Assembly: GCF_015291665.1 (NCBI RefSeq)
Contig: NZ_CP030048.1
Location: 682,001-746,000 of the forward strand
Reading direction: 5' to 3'
DNA length: 64,000 nucleotides
DNA from: Bradyrhizobium sp. CCBAU 53338
Lineage (GTDB): Bacteria; Pseudomonadota; Alphaproteobacteria; Rhizobiales; Xanthobacteraceae
The position numbers and the translations under genes are program-made. This document shows positions 8,989-18,344 of the stretch, piece by piece (the first letter of the stretch is position 1; each line of letters starts with the position of its first letter). The notes beneath the pieces are model-generated. The model saw only the letters and a program-made list of their open reading frames with translations. It made no database searches and was not told the DNA's origin.

Positions 8989-10701
8989 ATGGGAATCGTG
9001 GCCGACGACACCAAGACGCAGGAATCCTACAACGGTCCATCTCCCAAGCGCCTGCCGCTGGCCGAAGAGGGAATCCTGGAAACCCTTCTGCTTCCCTTCT
9101 CGCCACGCTTCATCATCCTGACGATCTGCGCGGTCGTCACCGCGCTGCTGATCGGAATTGGCATCGCGGACCGCAAGATCTTCGGCATCCTGCTGATCCC
9201 GATCGCCATCTTCGGGGCCCTGACGGCGCTCGGCGTCCGCGATCTCATGCAGAAGAGCCACGCGGTGCTGCGCAACTACCCGATCTCGGCGCATATCCGT
9301 TTCCTGCTCGAAGAGATCCGCCCGGAGATGCGGCAGTATTTCTTCGAGAGCGAGAAGGACGGCATGCCGTTCTCGCGCGACACCCGCGCAGTGGTCTATC
9401 AGCGCGCCAAGATGCAGCTCGACAAGCGTCCGTTCGGTACCCAGGAGGACGTCTATCGCGAGGGCTATGAGTGGATGCATCACTCGGTGTCGCCGAAGGC
9501 GCATGCCGAGGAGAAGTTTCGTGTCACCATCGGCGGGCCTGACTGCGCAAAACCCTATTCGGCTTCGGTGTTCAACATCTCGGCGATGAGCTTTGGCGCG
9601 CTCAGCCCGAATGCGGTGCGCGCGCTCAATGCCGGCGCCAGGAAGGGCGGCTTCGCCCATGACACCGGCGAGGGTGGCGTCAGCCCCTATCATCGCGAGA
9701 TGGGCGGCGACATCATCTGGGAGATCGGCTCGGGCTATTTCGGTTGCCGTCATCTCGACGGCACATTTGATCCCGAAGCCTTCGCGCGCGTCGCTGGTGA
9801 CGACCAGATCAAGATGGTCGAGCTCAAGGTCAGCCAGGGCGCCAAGCCCGGCCACGGCGGCGTGCTGCCGGCGGCGAAAGTCTCGGAAGAAATCTCCAAG
9901 ATCCGCGGCGTCGCGATGGGCGAGGATTGCATTTCGCCGGCCTCGCACCGTGCCTTCTCAACGCCTGTTGGCATGATGCAGTTCATCGCGGAGATGCGAA
10001 GGCTTTCCGGCGGCAAGCCGGCGGGCTTCAAGCTCTGCATCGGTCATCCCTGGGAATTCCTGGCGATCTGCAAGGCGATGCTGGAGACCGGCATCTATCC
10101 CGACTTCATCGTGGTCGACGGCAACGAAGGCGGCACCGGTGCGGCGCCCCTCGAGTTCATGGACCATCTGGGCATGCCGATGCGCGAGGGCATCAATTTC
10201 GTCCACAACGCTCTGGTCGGCATCAATGCGCGCGATCGCATCAAGATCGGCGCCTCCGGCAAGATCGCGACCGCCTTCGACATGGCACGCGCCATGGCGA
10301 TCGGCGCGGACTGGTGCAATTCTGCGCGCGGCTTCATGTTCTCGCTCGGTTGCATCCAGTCGCTGAGCTGCCATACCGACCGCTGCCCGACCGGCGTCGC
10401 GACCCAGGATCCGACGCGGGCGCGTGCACTGTACGTGCCGCTCAAGATCGACCGCGTCCACAATTATCACCACGCCACGCTGCACTCGTTGACCGAGCTG
10501 ATCGCCGCGGCGGGCCTGACCCATCCGCAGGAGCTGCGCCCGATCCACTTCAGCCAGCGGACGTCGACGACCAAGGTGCAGTCCTTCGCGCAGCTCTATC
10601 CGGCGCTGCGTCCGGGCGAACTGCTCCAGGGCACCGAAGACCCCCGGTTCCGTGATGCCTGGCAGATGGCGCGGGCGGATACGTTTCAGCCGGCGATCTG
10701 A
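8989..10701 (+). CDS. Membrane-anchored FMN-binding glutamate synthase family protein
   Basis: 570 aa. Two hydrophobic segments near residues 35-85 come before a GltB central/FMN domain. Signatures are AMSFGALSPNAVRALNAGA, VVDGNEGGTGAAPLEFMD and a [3Fe-4S]-type cysteine cluster CIQSLSCHTDRC. It lacks the N-terminal glutaminase and the GXGXG C-terminal domain of true glutamate synthase, so ammonia channeling from glutamine is not expected. Its substrate is unknown. GAGAGG directly abuts the ATG at 8989, so GTG at 8998 may be the true start. Confidence 0.85.
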   Translation: MGIVADDTKTQESYNGPSPKRLPLAEEGILETLLLPFSPRFIILTICAVVTALLIGIGIADRKIFGILLIPIAIFGALTALGVRDLMQKSHAVLRNYPISAHIRFLLEEIRPEMRQYFFESEKDGMPFSRDTRAVVYQRAKMQLDKRPFGTQEDVYREGYEWMHHSVSPKAHAEEKFRVTIGGPDCAKPYSASVFNISAMSFGALSPNAVRALNAGARKGGFAHDTGEGGVSPYHREMGGDIIWEIGSGYFGCRHLDGTFDPEAFARVAGDDQIKMVELKVSQGAKPGHGGVLPAAKVSEEISKIRGVAMGEDCISPASHRAFSTPVGMMQFIAEMRRLSGGKPAGFKLCIGHPWEFLAICKAMLETGIYPDFIVVDGNEGGTGAAPLEFMDHLGMPMREGINFVHNALVGINARDRIKIGASGKIATAFDMARAMAIGADWCNSARGFMFSLGCIQSLSCHTDRCPTGVATQDPTRARALYVPLKIDRVHNYHHATLHSLTELIAAAGLTHPQELRPIHFSQRTSTTKVQSFAQLYPALRPGELLQGTEDPRFRDAWQMARADTFQPAI

Positions 10702-10807
10702 GGCTTGGCCCCACCGCATGATACCGCCACGCTTGGCCGCGGCATAAATTCGTCGCGAGCTGGTTGCATTTTAACCTCTGTGTCAGCTTCGGGTGTAAAT
10801 TGGCTCA

Positions 10808-11050
10808 ATGGACGAAGAACGGCGCAGCAAGACCAGGCATCGCGTGTTGAAGGCCGGAACCATCGAGTTCGGTGGCGGCGCGATCGACTGCACGGTCCGG
10901 AACTTCTCGGACACCGGCGCGGCCCTCGACGTCACCAGCCCGGTCGGGATTCCCGAGCGCTTCACCTTGAATATCAAGGCCGACGGAGCGCATCTCGCCT
11001 GCACCGTGGTGTGGCGCAAGGAAAAGCGCATCGGCGTGCGGTTCGGGTGA
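10808..11050 (+). CDS. PilZ domain protein
   Basis: 80-aa single-domain protein. It has the basic RxxxR cyclic-di-GMP motif at its N-terminus (RSKTRHR) and the second motif (D/N)xSxxG as NFSDTGAALDV. It is predicted to bind c-di-GMP in the cytoplasm and act through a partner. Monocistronic; it converges with the CNNM-type gene 6 bp downstream. Confidence 0.85.
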   Translation: MDEERRSKTRHRVLKAGTIEFGGGAIDCTVRNFSDTGAALDVTSPVGIPERFTLNIKADGAHLACTVVWRKEKRIGVRFG

Positions 11051-11056
11051 GAGGGC

Positions 11057-12355
11057 TCACCCCGTTTCCACGTCCCCCGGCCGGCTCGCCAAGATCTTGT
11101 CGATCCGCCTGCCGTCGAGATCCACCACCTCGATATGCCAGCCTGCGAAGTCGAAGGCGTCGCCGACATTGGGCAGCACGGTGAATTGCTGAAGCACGAG
11201 GCCGGCGACCGTGTTGTAACGGTGATGCGGCGGCAGCTCGATGCTGAGCAGCTCGCCGAACTCGTCGACCGGCATCCAGCCCGAGACGAGCAGTGAGTCG
11301 TCCGCTCGCCTGACATAAGCCGGCTCTGGCGGGCCTTCTTCGGAATGGAAGGCGCCGACGATCGACTCCAGGATATCCGCCGCCGTCACCACGCCTTCGA
11401 AGGCGCCATATTCGTCGTGGACGAGGCCGATATGCACCGGCGCCGCCTTCAGGATCGCGAGCACGTCGCGCGCGTCCGCGGACGCCGGGATGATCGGCGT
11501 TTCGCGCACCAGCACGCGCAGATCTGGCGTGCGCTCGCGCATATAGGCGACGAGCAGATCCTTGGCCTGGAGCACGCCGATCGGCTTGTCGCGATCGCCG
11601 TCACACACCGGAAAGCGCGAATGCGGGCTCTTGGCGATCAGCGCCTGGATCGCCTCCTGATCGTCGTTCAGGTCGATCTCGTCGACCTCCGTGCGCGGCG
11701 TCATCACGGCGCCGACCGGGCGGTCGCCGAGCCGCATCACGCCGGCGATCATCTCCTTCTCGCCGGGCTCGAGCACCCCCGCGCTCTCGGCCTCGTTGAC
11801 GAGATGATGGATCTCGTCTTCCGACACTTTCTCCTCGGCCTTGCCGCCGCGGCCGAGCAGCGTGAGGATCAGCTTGCCGGAGACGTCGAGCAAAAACACC
11901 AGCGGCAGCGAGATCCGCGCCAGCACGTGCATCGCCGGCGCGACCTTGACTGCGATGCTTTCGGGATCGCGCAGCGCCACCTGCTTCGGCACCAATTCGC
12001 CGACGATCAGGGTCGCATAGGTGATGATGGTGACGACGATGCCGACGCCGACGATGTCGGCAATGCCGGAGGACAGGCCGAGCTCGACCAGCCACTGCGT
12101 CAGTCGCTGCCCGAGCGTCGCGCCGGAGAAGGCGCCGGAGAGCACGCCGACCAGCGTGATGCCGATCTGCACCGTCGAGAGGAACTTTCCGGGATCGGCC
12201 GCCAGCGTCAGCGCGCGCTCGGCGCCGCGCACGCCTTTGGCGGCCAGCAGCGACAGCCGCGCCGGGCGCGATGAGACCACAGCGAGTTCCGACATGGACA
12301 ACAGGCCGTTGATGACGATCAGGACGACGACGATGATGAGTTCGACGGACAACAT
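11057..12355 (-). CDS. Hemolysin-family / CNNM-CorC type membrane protein
   Basis: 432 aa. The N-terminal DUF21 region has four hydrophobic segments (residues 1 to about 150). A CBS pair follows (about 205-330, with GVMTPRTEVDEIDL-like residues and VPVCDGD-like ligand region). A C-terminal CorC/HlyC domain ends in DGRRIDKILASRPG. Members take part in Mg2+/Co2+ efflux or membrane-ion homeostasis; direct haemolysis is not implied. ATG at 12353-12355. Confidence 0.88.
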   Translation of the reverse strand: MLSVELIIVVVLIVINGLLSMSELAVVSSRPARLSLLAAKGVRGAERALTLAADPGKFLSTVQIGITLVGVLSGAFSGATLGQRLTQWLVELGLSSGIADIVGVGIVVTIITYATLIVGELVPKQVALRDPESIAVKVAPAMHVLARISLPLVFLLDVSGKLILTLLGRGGKAEEKVSEDEIHHLVNEAESAGVLEPGEKEMIAGVMRLGDRPVGAVMTPRTEVDEIDLNDDQEAIQALIAKSPHSRFPVCDGDRDKPIGVLQAKDLLVAYMRERTPDLRVLVRETPIIPASADARDVLAILKAAPVHIGLVHDEYGAFEGVVTAADILESIVGAFHSEEGPPEPAYVRRADDSLLVSGWMPVDEFGELLSIELPPHHRYNTVAGLVLQQFTVLPNVGDAFDFAGWHIEVVDLDGRRIDKILASRPGDVETG

Positions 12356-12465
12356 TGTGCGCAGGCGATGGGAACACGCGATCCGGCGGACGCCGGACGA
12401 AGCCCATTATATATGAGCGTGATGCGCGTTTTGCCTGGTTCCGACCAAATTGTCGCAGGCGAGGT

Positions 12466-13779
12466 TCAGGTGCTTTCGCCGGGGTTTTCGAGACTGAACG
12501 TGTCCGATTGCTCGTCATATGCGAACAGCTCGGCATAGCGGCCCCATGAAACGATCGTCTTCAACGTCTCCTCGGCGTCTTCCTCGGACATGTAGTCTTC
12601 CAATTCATTCCGGAAGCGAGCGACGGGCGCGGTGTGGGACGTGCGCTCATCGAGCACACGCTTGATCAGGGCCATCACCGGAACATAGGTGAGCGCATGC
12701 TCGGCGAAGAGTTTCTTGCGGGCGTCGGTTTCAAGATTGGCAAACCGGTTGCCGGCTTCCGATAGCACCAGGTCGCCTTCACTCAACTGGGCGAACCGCA
12801 GCAATTGAAGGGATTCGCCGAAGTGGATGATCTCGCCCGCTTCCAGTTGGAGACTGCCGGCCAGCACAGGTAGGTCGGCGTGGCCGTTGTACGGCGGCCC
12901 GGACAACGTTTCGATCAGGCCTGAAAGGACGTTCGATGAAACATGGTGCAGAACCATGCCAATGCCGGTGCCCGGAATGCCCTCGATCGAAGCGGGCCTG
13001 GCCTCGGGACGCTGGGTCATGCGGGCATAGATGCTGTCGACCAATTGCCGGAAGACCGGATCCAGCCGATTGCGCGGATGCGGCAGATCGACCTTGATCT
13101 CGGCGGCGACCCGTCCGGGGTTCGACGAGAACACCAGGATGCGATCGCACATCAGGACCGCTTCCTCGATATTGTGCGTCACCATCAACACCGACTTGAT
13201 CGGCAATCGACCCTCGATCCAGAGATCGATCAGATCGGTGCGCAGCGTTTCGGCCGTGAGCACGTCGAGCGCCGAGAACGGTTCGTCCATCAAGAGCAGG
13301 TCGGGATGCACGACCAGCGCGCGGGCAAAGCCGACGCGCTGGCGCATGCCGCCGGACAGCTCCTTGGGAAAGGCCGATTCGAATCCATCGAGGCCGATCA
13401 GGTCGATCGCCGCGAGCGCGCGCTTGCGCCGTTCGGTCGCGTCGACGCCGAGCGCCTCCAGTCCGAGCTCGACGTTTTGCAATACCGTCAGCCAGGGAAA
13501 CAGTGCGAACGACTGAAACACCATGGCGACGCCGTTCGGCGGACCCGCGATGATCTCGCCCCGGCAGGTCGCCTGCCCCGTGGTGGGGGAGACGAGGCCG
13601 GCAATGATCCGCAGCAGCGTGGATTTGCCGGAGCCCGAGCGGCCGAGCAAGCCGACGATCTCGCCGGAGCGGATCGTCAGATCGACCTTCTCCAGCACCA
13701 GCAGCTCCTCGCCGCTGCCCTTTGGAAAGGACCGGCAGACACCGCGGATATCGATGAGCGTAGAGGGTTGATCGAGCAT
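12466..13779 (-). CDS. ABC transporter ATPase with C-terminal AAA-associated domain
   Basis: 437 aa. The N-terminal ABC ATPase is of the nitrate/sulfonate type, with Walker A GRSGSGKS, signature LSGGMRQRVGFARAL and Walker B LLLMDEPFSALD. After residue 260 a 'AAA-associated' domain of about 170 residues follows, ending in an acidic tail. The ATG at 13777-13779 follows GGAGACC, 13 bp after the permease stop. With the permease and the porin upstream it makes a three-gene transport operon. No periplasmic binding protein is present. Confidence 0.88.
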   Translation of the reverse strand: MLDQPSTLIDIRGVCRSFPKGSGEELLVLEKVDLTIRSGEIVGLLGRSGSGKSTLLRIIAGLVSPTTGQATCRGEIIAGPPNGVAMVFQSFALFPWLTVLQNVELGLEALGVDATERRKRALAAIDLIGLDGFESAFPKELSGGMRQRVGFARALVVHPDLLLMDEPFSALDVLTAETLRTDLIDLWIEGRLPIKSVLMVTHNIEEAVLMCDRILVFSSNPGRVAAEIKVDLPHPRNRLDPVFRQLVDSIYARMTQRPEARPASIEGIPGTGIGMVLHHVSSNVLSGLIETLSGPPYNGHADLPVLAGSLQLEAGEIIHFGESLQLLRFAQLSEGDLVLSEAGNRFANLETDARKKLFAEHALTYVPVMALIKRVLDERTSHTAPVARFRNELEDYMSEEDAEETLKTIVSWGRYAELFAYDEQSDTFSLENPGEST

Positions 13780-13792
13780 GATGGTCTCCTCG

Positions 13793-15526
13793 TCAGCCGA
13801 GCCGAAGGCGGCGCTCGCCGAACGCATAGAGTGGTCGCCAGACCAGACGATTAAACAGCGTCACCAGAACGCACATCGTGGCGATACCGAGAACGACGCG
13901 TGGAAAATCGCCGGCTTCGGTCGCAGATGCAATATAGGCGCCGAGCCCGGCGGCATTCAGATGGGTGTCGCCCCAGCTCGCCACCTCGGCGACGATCGAG
14001 GCGTTCCAGGAGCCGCCGGATGCGGTGATCGCGCCGGTGACGTAATAGGGAAAGATGCCGGGCAGGATGACCTTGAGCCACCACCGCCATCCGCCCAAAT
14101 GAAGGCTGCTCGCGGCCTCACGCAGATCGCTGGGAAAGGCACTGGCGCCGGCGATGACGTTGAACAGGATGTACCATTGCGTGCCCAGGATCATCAGCGG
14201 GCTCAGCCAGACATTGGGATTGAGCCTGAAGCTGACGATCGCAACGACGAAGACCGGAAAAGCGAGATTGGCGGGAAACGCGGCGAGAAACTGTGCCAGA
14301 GGCTGGATGCGTTCGGCCAGTTTGGGACGCAGCCCGATCCAGACGCCGATCGGCACCCACATGATGGTAGCAAGGCTGATCAGCACGATGACGCGCAACA
14401 GCGTGATCAGCCCGTCGCGGATCACAACCAGCACATCGCGCAGGCCAAGACTGGCCGAGAGATAGCGATAGGTCAGCCAGGCGGCGTAGACCGTGCCGGC
14501 GAGGATGACGGCAAGCCAAAGTCCGTCGATCAATCGCGACGGCCGGCCCTTGCTCTTTGTCTTTCCCCTCAGTTCAGGCAGCGAGATACGCAAGTTGGAA
14601 ATTTCACGATTGACGGCCGAGAAGGGCAGCGTGACGGCACGCAGAGCGCGTGTCCGGCGAAACAGGTCGAGCATCCACGAGGTGGGTGGCTCACCGGACG
14701 CCGTCTGCTCGAAGCGGAATTTGTCGGCCCAGGCGATGATGGGCCGGAACAGCAATTGGTCATAGGCGATGATGACGAGCAGCATGGCCAGGATCGCGTA
14801 GAAGATCGCCGGCAAATCGCGCTGCTGGATCGCCTGGGCGACGTAGGAGCCGACCCCCGGCAGGGTCACGGTGGTGTTGCCAACGGTGATCGCTTCCGAC
14901 GCGACCACGAAGAACCAGCCGCCCGACATCGACATCATCGCATTCCAGATCAGTCCCGGCATCGCGAAGGGCACGTCGAGGCGCCAGAAGCGCTGCCATC
15001 CGGACAGATGAAAGCTCTGCGTGGCCTCTTCCAGGTCCTTCGGCACGTTGCGCATCGACTGGTACATGCTGAACGTCATGTTCCAGGCCTGGCTCGTGAA
15101 GATCGCGAACACCGAGGCGAGCTCGGCGCCGAGCACCTGGCTCGGAAACAGGTTCATGAAGAAGACGACGGTGAAGGTGAGGAAGCCCAGGATCGGTACC
15201 GACTGAAGGATGTCCAGCAGCGGGATCATCACCATCTCGGCGCGCCGGCTCTTGGCGGCGATCGCGGCATAGATGAAAGTGAAGATCGTGGAGCAAACGA
15301 TCGCAAGCAGCATCCGCAGGACGGTGCGTAGCGCATAGAGCGGCAGGTTTGCCGGATCGAGCGAGACTGGCGTTCGCTCGAGCTCGGACAGGGGAGCGAC
15401 GGTCTGCTCGCCGCCATAGACGATCAGCACCATGGCGCCGATCACCAGGATCAGTGCCGCGACATCCCAGACATTGGGGAGTAGCGCCTGGCCGATCGCG
15501 GCCGTGCGGATATCTCTTGGCTTCAT
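13793..15526 (-). CDS. ABC transporter permease, two fused BPD domains
   Basis: 577 aa from the ATG at 15524-15526, which follows AAAGGCAGG. Two binding-protein-dependent permease units are in tandem, each with an EAA-loop-like segment (residues about 205-230 and 470-500, for example DLREAASSLHLGGWRWW). About ten to twelve TM helices are expected. It would form the whole membrane pore with the downstream ATPase. A TTG at 15544 could add six residues. The cargo is not known; the Fur/Mur-like promoter upstream of the operon raises a metal or metal-linked substrate as a possibility. Confidence 0.87.
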   Translation of the reverse strand: MKPRDIRTAAIGQALLPNVWDVAALILVIGAMVLIVYGGEQTVAPLSELERTPVSLDPANLPLYALRTVLRMLLAIVCSTIFTFIYAAIAAKSRRAEMVMIPLLDILQSVPILGFLTFTVVFFMNLFPSQVLGAELASVFAIFTSQAWNMTFSMYQSMRNVPKDLEEATQSFHLSGWQRFWRLDVPFAMPGLIWNAMMSMSGGWFFVVASEAITVGNTTVTLPGVGSYVAQAIQQRDLPAIFYAILAMLLVIIAYDQLLFRPIIAWADKFRFEQTASGEPPTSWMLDLFRRTRALRAVTLPFSAVNREISNLRISLPELRGKTKSKGRPSRLIDGLWLAVILAGTVYAAWLTYRYLSASLGLRDVLVVIRDGLITLLRVIVLISLATIMWVPIGVWIGLRPKLAERIQPLAQFLAAFPANLAFPVFVVAIVSFRLNPNVWLSPLMILGTQWYILFNVIAGASAFPSDLREAASSLHLGGWRWWLKVILPGIFPYYVTGAITASGGSWNASIVAEVASWGDTHLNAAGLGAYIASATEAGDFPRVVLGIATMCVLVTLFNRLVWRPLYAFGERRLRLG

Positions 15527-15555
15527 GGGCCTGCCTTTGGGCAATAATCCCGGGC

Positions 15556-17559
15556 TTAGAACTCGGCGTGCAGGCGGCCCGAGAAGATCGAGACCGGTCC
15601 ACGGTCGGCGTTATAGGCCGGGTTTGTGATCAATTGATAGTCGCCGGTCAGCGTCACGCCCTTGATCACCGAATAAGCGTAGTAGGCTTCGAGAATGCGT
15701 TCGGTGCGGTAGTTGAGCTGGCCGTCGCCGATCAGGAGGCCCGTGCCGCCGGCCGCGAGGAAATCGCGATGCGCAGCCGACAGGCCGTTGATGGCGCCGC
15801 CGATGCCGACCGTGTCGTCCGGACGCCCCCAACGGCTGCCCTTGATCGACAGGCCGCCGGAAACGCTGCGGTCGATGTCGGTGAAGGACAGGATCTGGTT
15901 CTGGCCGTCGTTCCAGCTTGCTCGCGCGAACAATCCGACGTCGTTGACGATCTGCTGCTCGAGATTGACGTAGAACCCGTATTTGAGGCGGGTGCGCTGG
16001 GTCGTGCTGACAATGTCGTTGATGTCGAGCGCAGGATTCGTCGCAGCGAGATCCACCACCTCGCGGTAGTTCGCGGTGTGACCGCTGTTGGCAAACACGC
16101 CGACGCGCAATTTGCCGGGTTGCTCGAAGATCGAGTGACGTTCCTCGAACTCGACGACCGAGCCGCCGGTCTTGAAGGTGAGTATGTCGCTGTTCGGGGC
16201 GTCCGGGACCTGGAACAAGCCGGCGCGTATCGCCCAGTTCTTGCGATTGAGCTCGACCACGGCGCCGCGGGTGTAGCCGGGCAGGTCGGCGGGGAAGTCA
16301 TAGGCGGCCGAGGCCCACATCGCCCAATTCATGAAATCGGCGCGCGGATCCTTTGCGTAGGCGTTGCCGTCGAAGAAATCGCCGACGGCGAAGCGGCCGG
16401 CGATCAGCGTGACGCGATCGATATCGCGCTTGCCTGCGAGCTGGTTCGGCGCGTCCTCGACCGCTTCCTGCTCGCCGCCAAGTCCGAACGTCTGCTTGAA
16501 GTAATAGCGTTGCGCACGGATTTTTGGGAACGGCGCACCGGCCTTCTGCGCTTCGCCGTTGGAAAAGCCGGCGAGGCCGAGGGTGCCGTTGAGGCCAAAA
16601 CCCTGCGCGAGCTCCGGGTTGAAGTAGACCTCGCCACCGTCCCAGAGTCGCGCGCCCAAGAACGCGGTCGTCGTCCATGTCGCCTGGAACTGGCCGCCGC
16701 CCGGCAGGCTCTGCGGGCTCGCATAGGGCGAATGGATCGGCCCGTAGCCTTGCGGCAGCACGGTCGTTTGGGCGTGCACGTTCCAGTCGTCGGACTCGGG
16801 CAGCTTGGGCTTGCCGACCGCCGGCATCCATGGCGTATCGCCGAACTGGTAGTTCAGGCCGAGCTTGAACAGGTGAATGCGCGGATCGACGTTGACGCTG
16901 CCGAGGCCAAAGCCGCTGAGGTCGTAGGTCTTGCGCGAGAGGTCGACATATTCGTATTCGGCCTTCGCGGTCCAATTGCCGCTGACGGCGAATTCGAGAC
17001 CCAGGCCCGCAGTCCATCCAGCCTGGTAGTGGCCGACCGGGAAAAGCGGCGTGACGCCGTCCGCGTCGTTGACGTTGATGTGCGTGTGGCCCCAGGCGAC
17101 GCCGCCGGTGACGTAAGGCATGAAGCGGTCGAAAGCATAGCCGACGCGGCCGCGCACGGTGCCGACATAGTCGATCGTGGTGTTGAAGGGCACCGGTGAG
17201 CGCGCGAGCGCAGGGCCGTCGAGAGGGCCGGTAAAGGTCGCATCCGCTTCGATGCCGAGTACGACGCGGTTTGCGAGCTGCCGATTGTAGCCGAGCTGAT
17301 AGCCGCCGCTGAGCCCGGTCGCGCTGTGCGGAAAGATCACGCCTTGCTCGGGCAATGGATTGGTGCCGGGCCCGAAGCTCGCATCGCCGTAACCGAAATG
17401 GCCGCCGACATAGAAGCCGGTCCAGTCGTAGACAGTTTTCGCGGCGCGTGCCTTCAGCGGCAGGTCGGCGGCAAGGCTGGCGCCCGGCAGCACGAGCATG
17501 CCCGAGGCGAGCGCCGCGGCCGTCCGCAGATACCTGTAACGGAGACTTCTCAACGTCAA
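15556..17559 (-). CDS. Porin: N-terminal Omp25-like barrel fused to OprB-type carbohydrate porin
   Basis: About 667 aa from TTG at 17557-17559. The signal peptide ends near LPGASLAADLP. An eight-stranded Omp barrel follows (about residues 40-225; DWTGFYVGGHFGYG to HLFKLGLNYQFG). A long OprB porin domain comes next, with repeated aromatic beta-strands and the terminal F (SIFSGRLHAEF). The start is uncertain, since an in-frame GTG at 17688 also exists. Outer-membrane passive channel. The stop is 29 bp before the ABC permease, so the three genes form an outer-plus-inner membrane import route. Regulation is addressed under the promoter. Confidence 0.85.
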   Translation of the reverse strand: MTLRSLRYRYLRTAAALASGMLVLPGASLAADLPLKARAAKTVYDWTGFYVGGHFGYGDASFGPGTNPLPEQGVIFPHSATGLSGGYQLGYNRQLANRVVLGIEADATFTGPLDGPALARSPVPFNTTIDYVGTVRGRVGYAFDRFMPYVTGGVAWGHTHINVNDADGVTPLFPVGHYQAGWTAGLGLEFAVSGNWTAKAEYEYVDLSRKTYDLSGFGLGSVNVDPRIHLFKLGLNYQFGDTPWMPAVGKPKLPESDDWNVHAQTTVLPQGYGPIHSPYASPQSLPGGGQFQATWTTTAFLGARLWDGGEVYFNPELAQGFGLNGTLGLAGFSNGEAQKAGAPFPKIRAQRYYFKQTFGLGGEQEAVEDAPNQLAGKRDIDRVTLIAGRFAVGDFFDGNAYAKDPRADFMNWAMWASAAYDFPADLPGYTRGAVVELNRKNWAIRAGLFQVPDAPNSDILTFKTGGSVVEFEERHSIFEQPGKLRVGVFANSGHTANYREVVDLAATNPALDINDIVSTTQRTRLKYGFYVNLEQQIVNDVGLFARASWNDGQNQILSFTDIDRSVSGGLSIKGSRWGRPDDTVGIGGAINGLSAAHRDFLAAGGTGLLIGDGQLNYRTERILEAYYAYSVIKGVTLTGDYQLITNPAYNADRGPVSIFSGRLHAEF

Positions 17560-17723
17560 AACTACGCCCCCAGACGCGACTCTGCCTTGGCCACCGTGAC
17601 ATCCCTGCCGATTCGCGGCGATCCTGTCATCAGGGACTTGGCTGTTCACGCGGCTGGACGAGACGAACTCGCCACAGTGCGATGTCACCCCAAGGTCTGG
17701 CCAAGCCCCTGTGCTTGTTGTGA

Positions 17724-17752
17724 ACTCTATTGCTAATAATTCGCAATAGCAA
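17724..17752 (-). promoter_or_regulatory. Promoter with embedded Fur/Mur-type palindrome
   Basis: On the minus strand a -35 TTGCTA (17747-17752) and a -10 TAGAGT (17724-17729) are separated by exactly 17 bp. The spacer holds TGCTAATAATTCGCA (17731-17745), which matches the alphaproteobacterial Fur/Mur consensus TGC-N-AAT-N-ATT-N-GCA at every fixed position. The dyad extends to CTATTGC/GCAATAG. Repressor binding would occlude RNA polymerase. The start of transcription would be near 17717. Confidence 0.65.
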
Positions 17753-17822
17753 CTAGTCCAGAATGTCGCAGAGGATGGTTCGCATCCTTATGTGACGGGA
17801 CTGCAACAACCTCCCGGCGCGG

Positions 17823-17864
17823 AAAAAAGGATGACCCCGCCCGGGGGGACAGCCGGGCGGGGTC
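17823..17864 (-). terminator. Rho-independent terminator of the 91-aa gene
   Basis: A perfect 12-bp GC-rich stem, GACCCCGCCCGG / CCGGGCGGGGTC (17833-17844 and 17853-17864), is followed in the minus-strand direction by ATCC and six T. It lies about 80 bp after the stop of the secreted protein at 17942. Confidence 0.85.
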
Positions 17865-17941
17865 GGGGGGCACGACACGGGGTGGATGAGGCGCCCGTGT
17901 CGGACGCAGGATCCACGTAAGATCGGCCTCAGAACCTCAAA

Positions 17942-18217
17942 TCAGTAGCAGGTACGAACGCGGCCGACGTACTGGCCGAAGGCGTTGTACTGGGCGACCC
18001 AGCCGCAGCGGTGGTAGCCGTAGTAATAGGGCTCGTTGCTGGCGGCGATCGCGGTGCCGACGATGGCGGCGGTGGCGATGCCGGCGCCGACACCCCAACC
18101 CCAGCCGAGCGGCTTGGCTTCGGCCTGCGAGGTGGTGGTCGCGATGCTGCCGGCGACGGCAAGGGTGGCGAGAGCGAGTGCGGCAAGCTTGGTCTTGATC
18201 GACATGTGAAACTCCAT
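17942..18217 (-). CDS. Small secreted glycine/alanine-rich protein
   Basis: 91 aa with a Sec signal peptide (cleavage near SQAEAKP, residues 28-30), a short glycine-rich hydrophobic stretch (GVGAGIATAAIVGTAIAAS) and a Tyr/Arg/Cys-rich end (C at about 67 and 90). It has its own strong terminator and lies alone, as often seen for highly expressed small envelope proteins. Function unknown. Confidence 0.75.
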   Translation of the reverse strand: MEFHMSIKTKLAALALATLAVAGSIATTTSQAEAKPLGWGWGVGAGIATAAIVGTAIAASNEPYYYGYHRCGWVAQYNAFGQYVGRVRTCY

Positions 18218-18344
18218 CCGGGTTGAGGCGGTCCGTTGTGGTCCGCGTGCCCAGTTGGACGGAGCCTTGCCGCATCAGGTTCGAAGTCGCGTCGGACGGC
18301 TCCGGAGCCGGACATTATGTCGAATGATTTCCGCGCGGTGTGAG

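Noticed and set aside
13778..15331. 517-codon plus-strand frame opposite the fused permease
   Set aside because: Low-complexity charged translation with no domain; the minus-strand permease is unambiguous.
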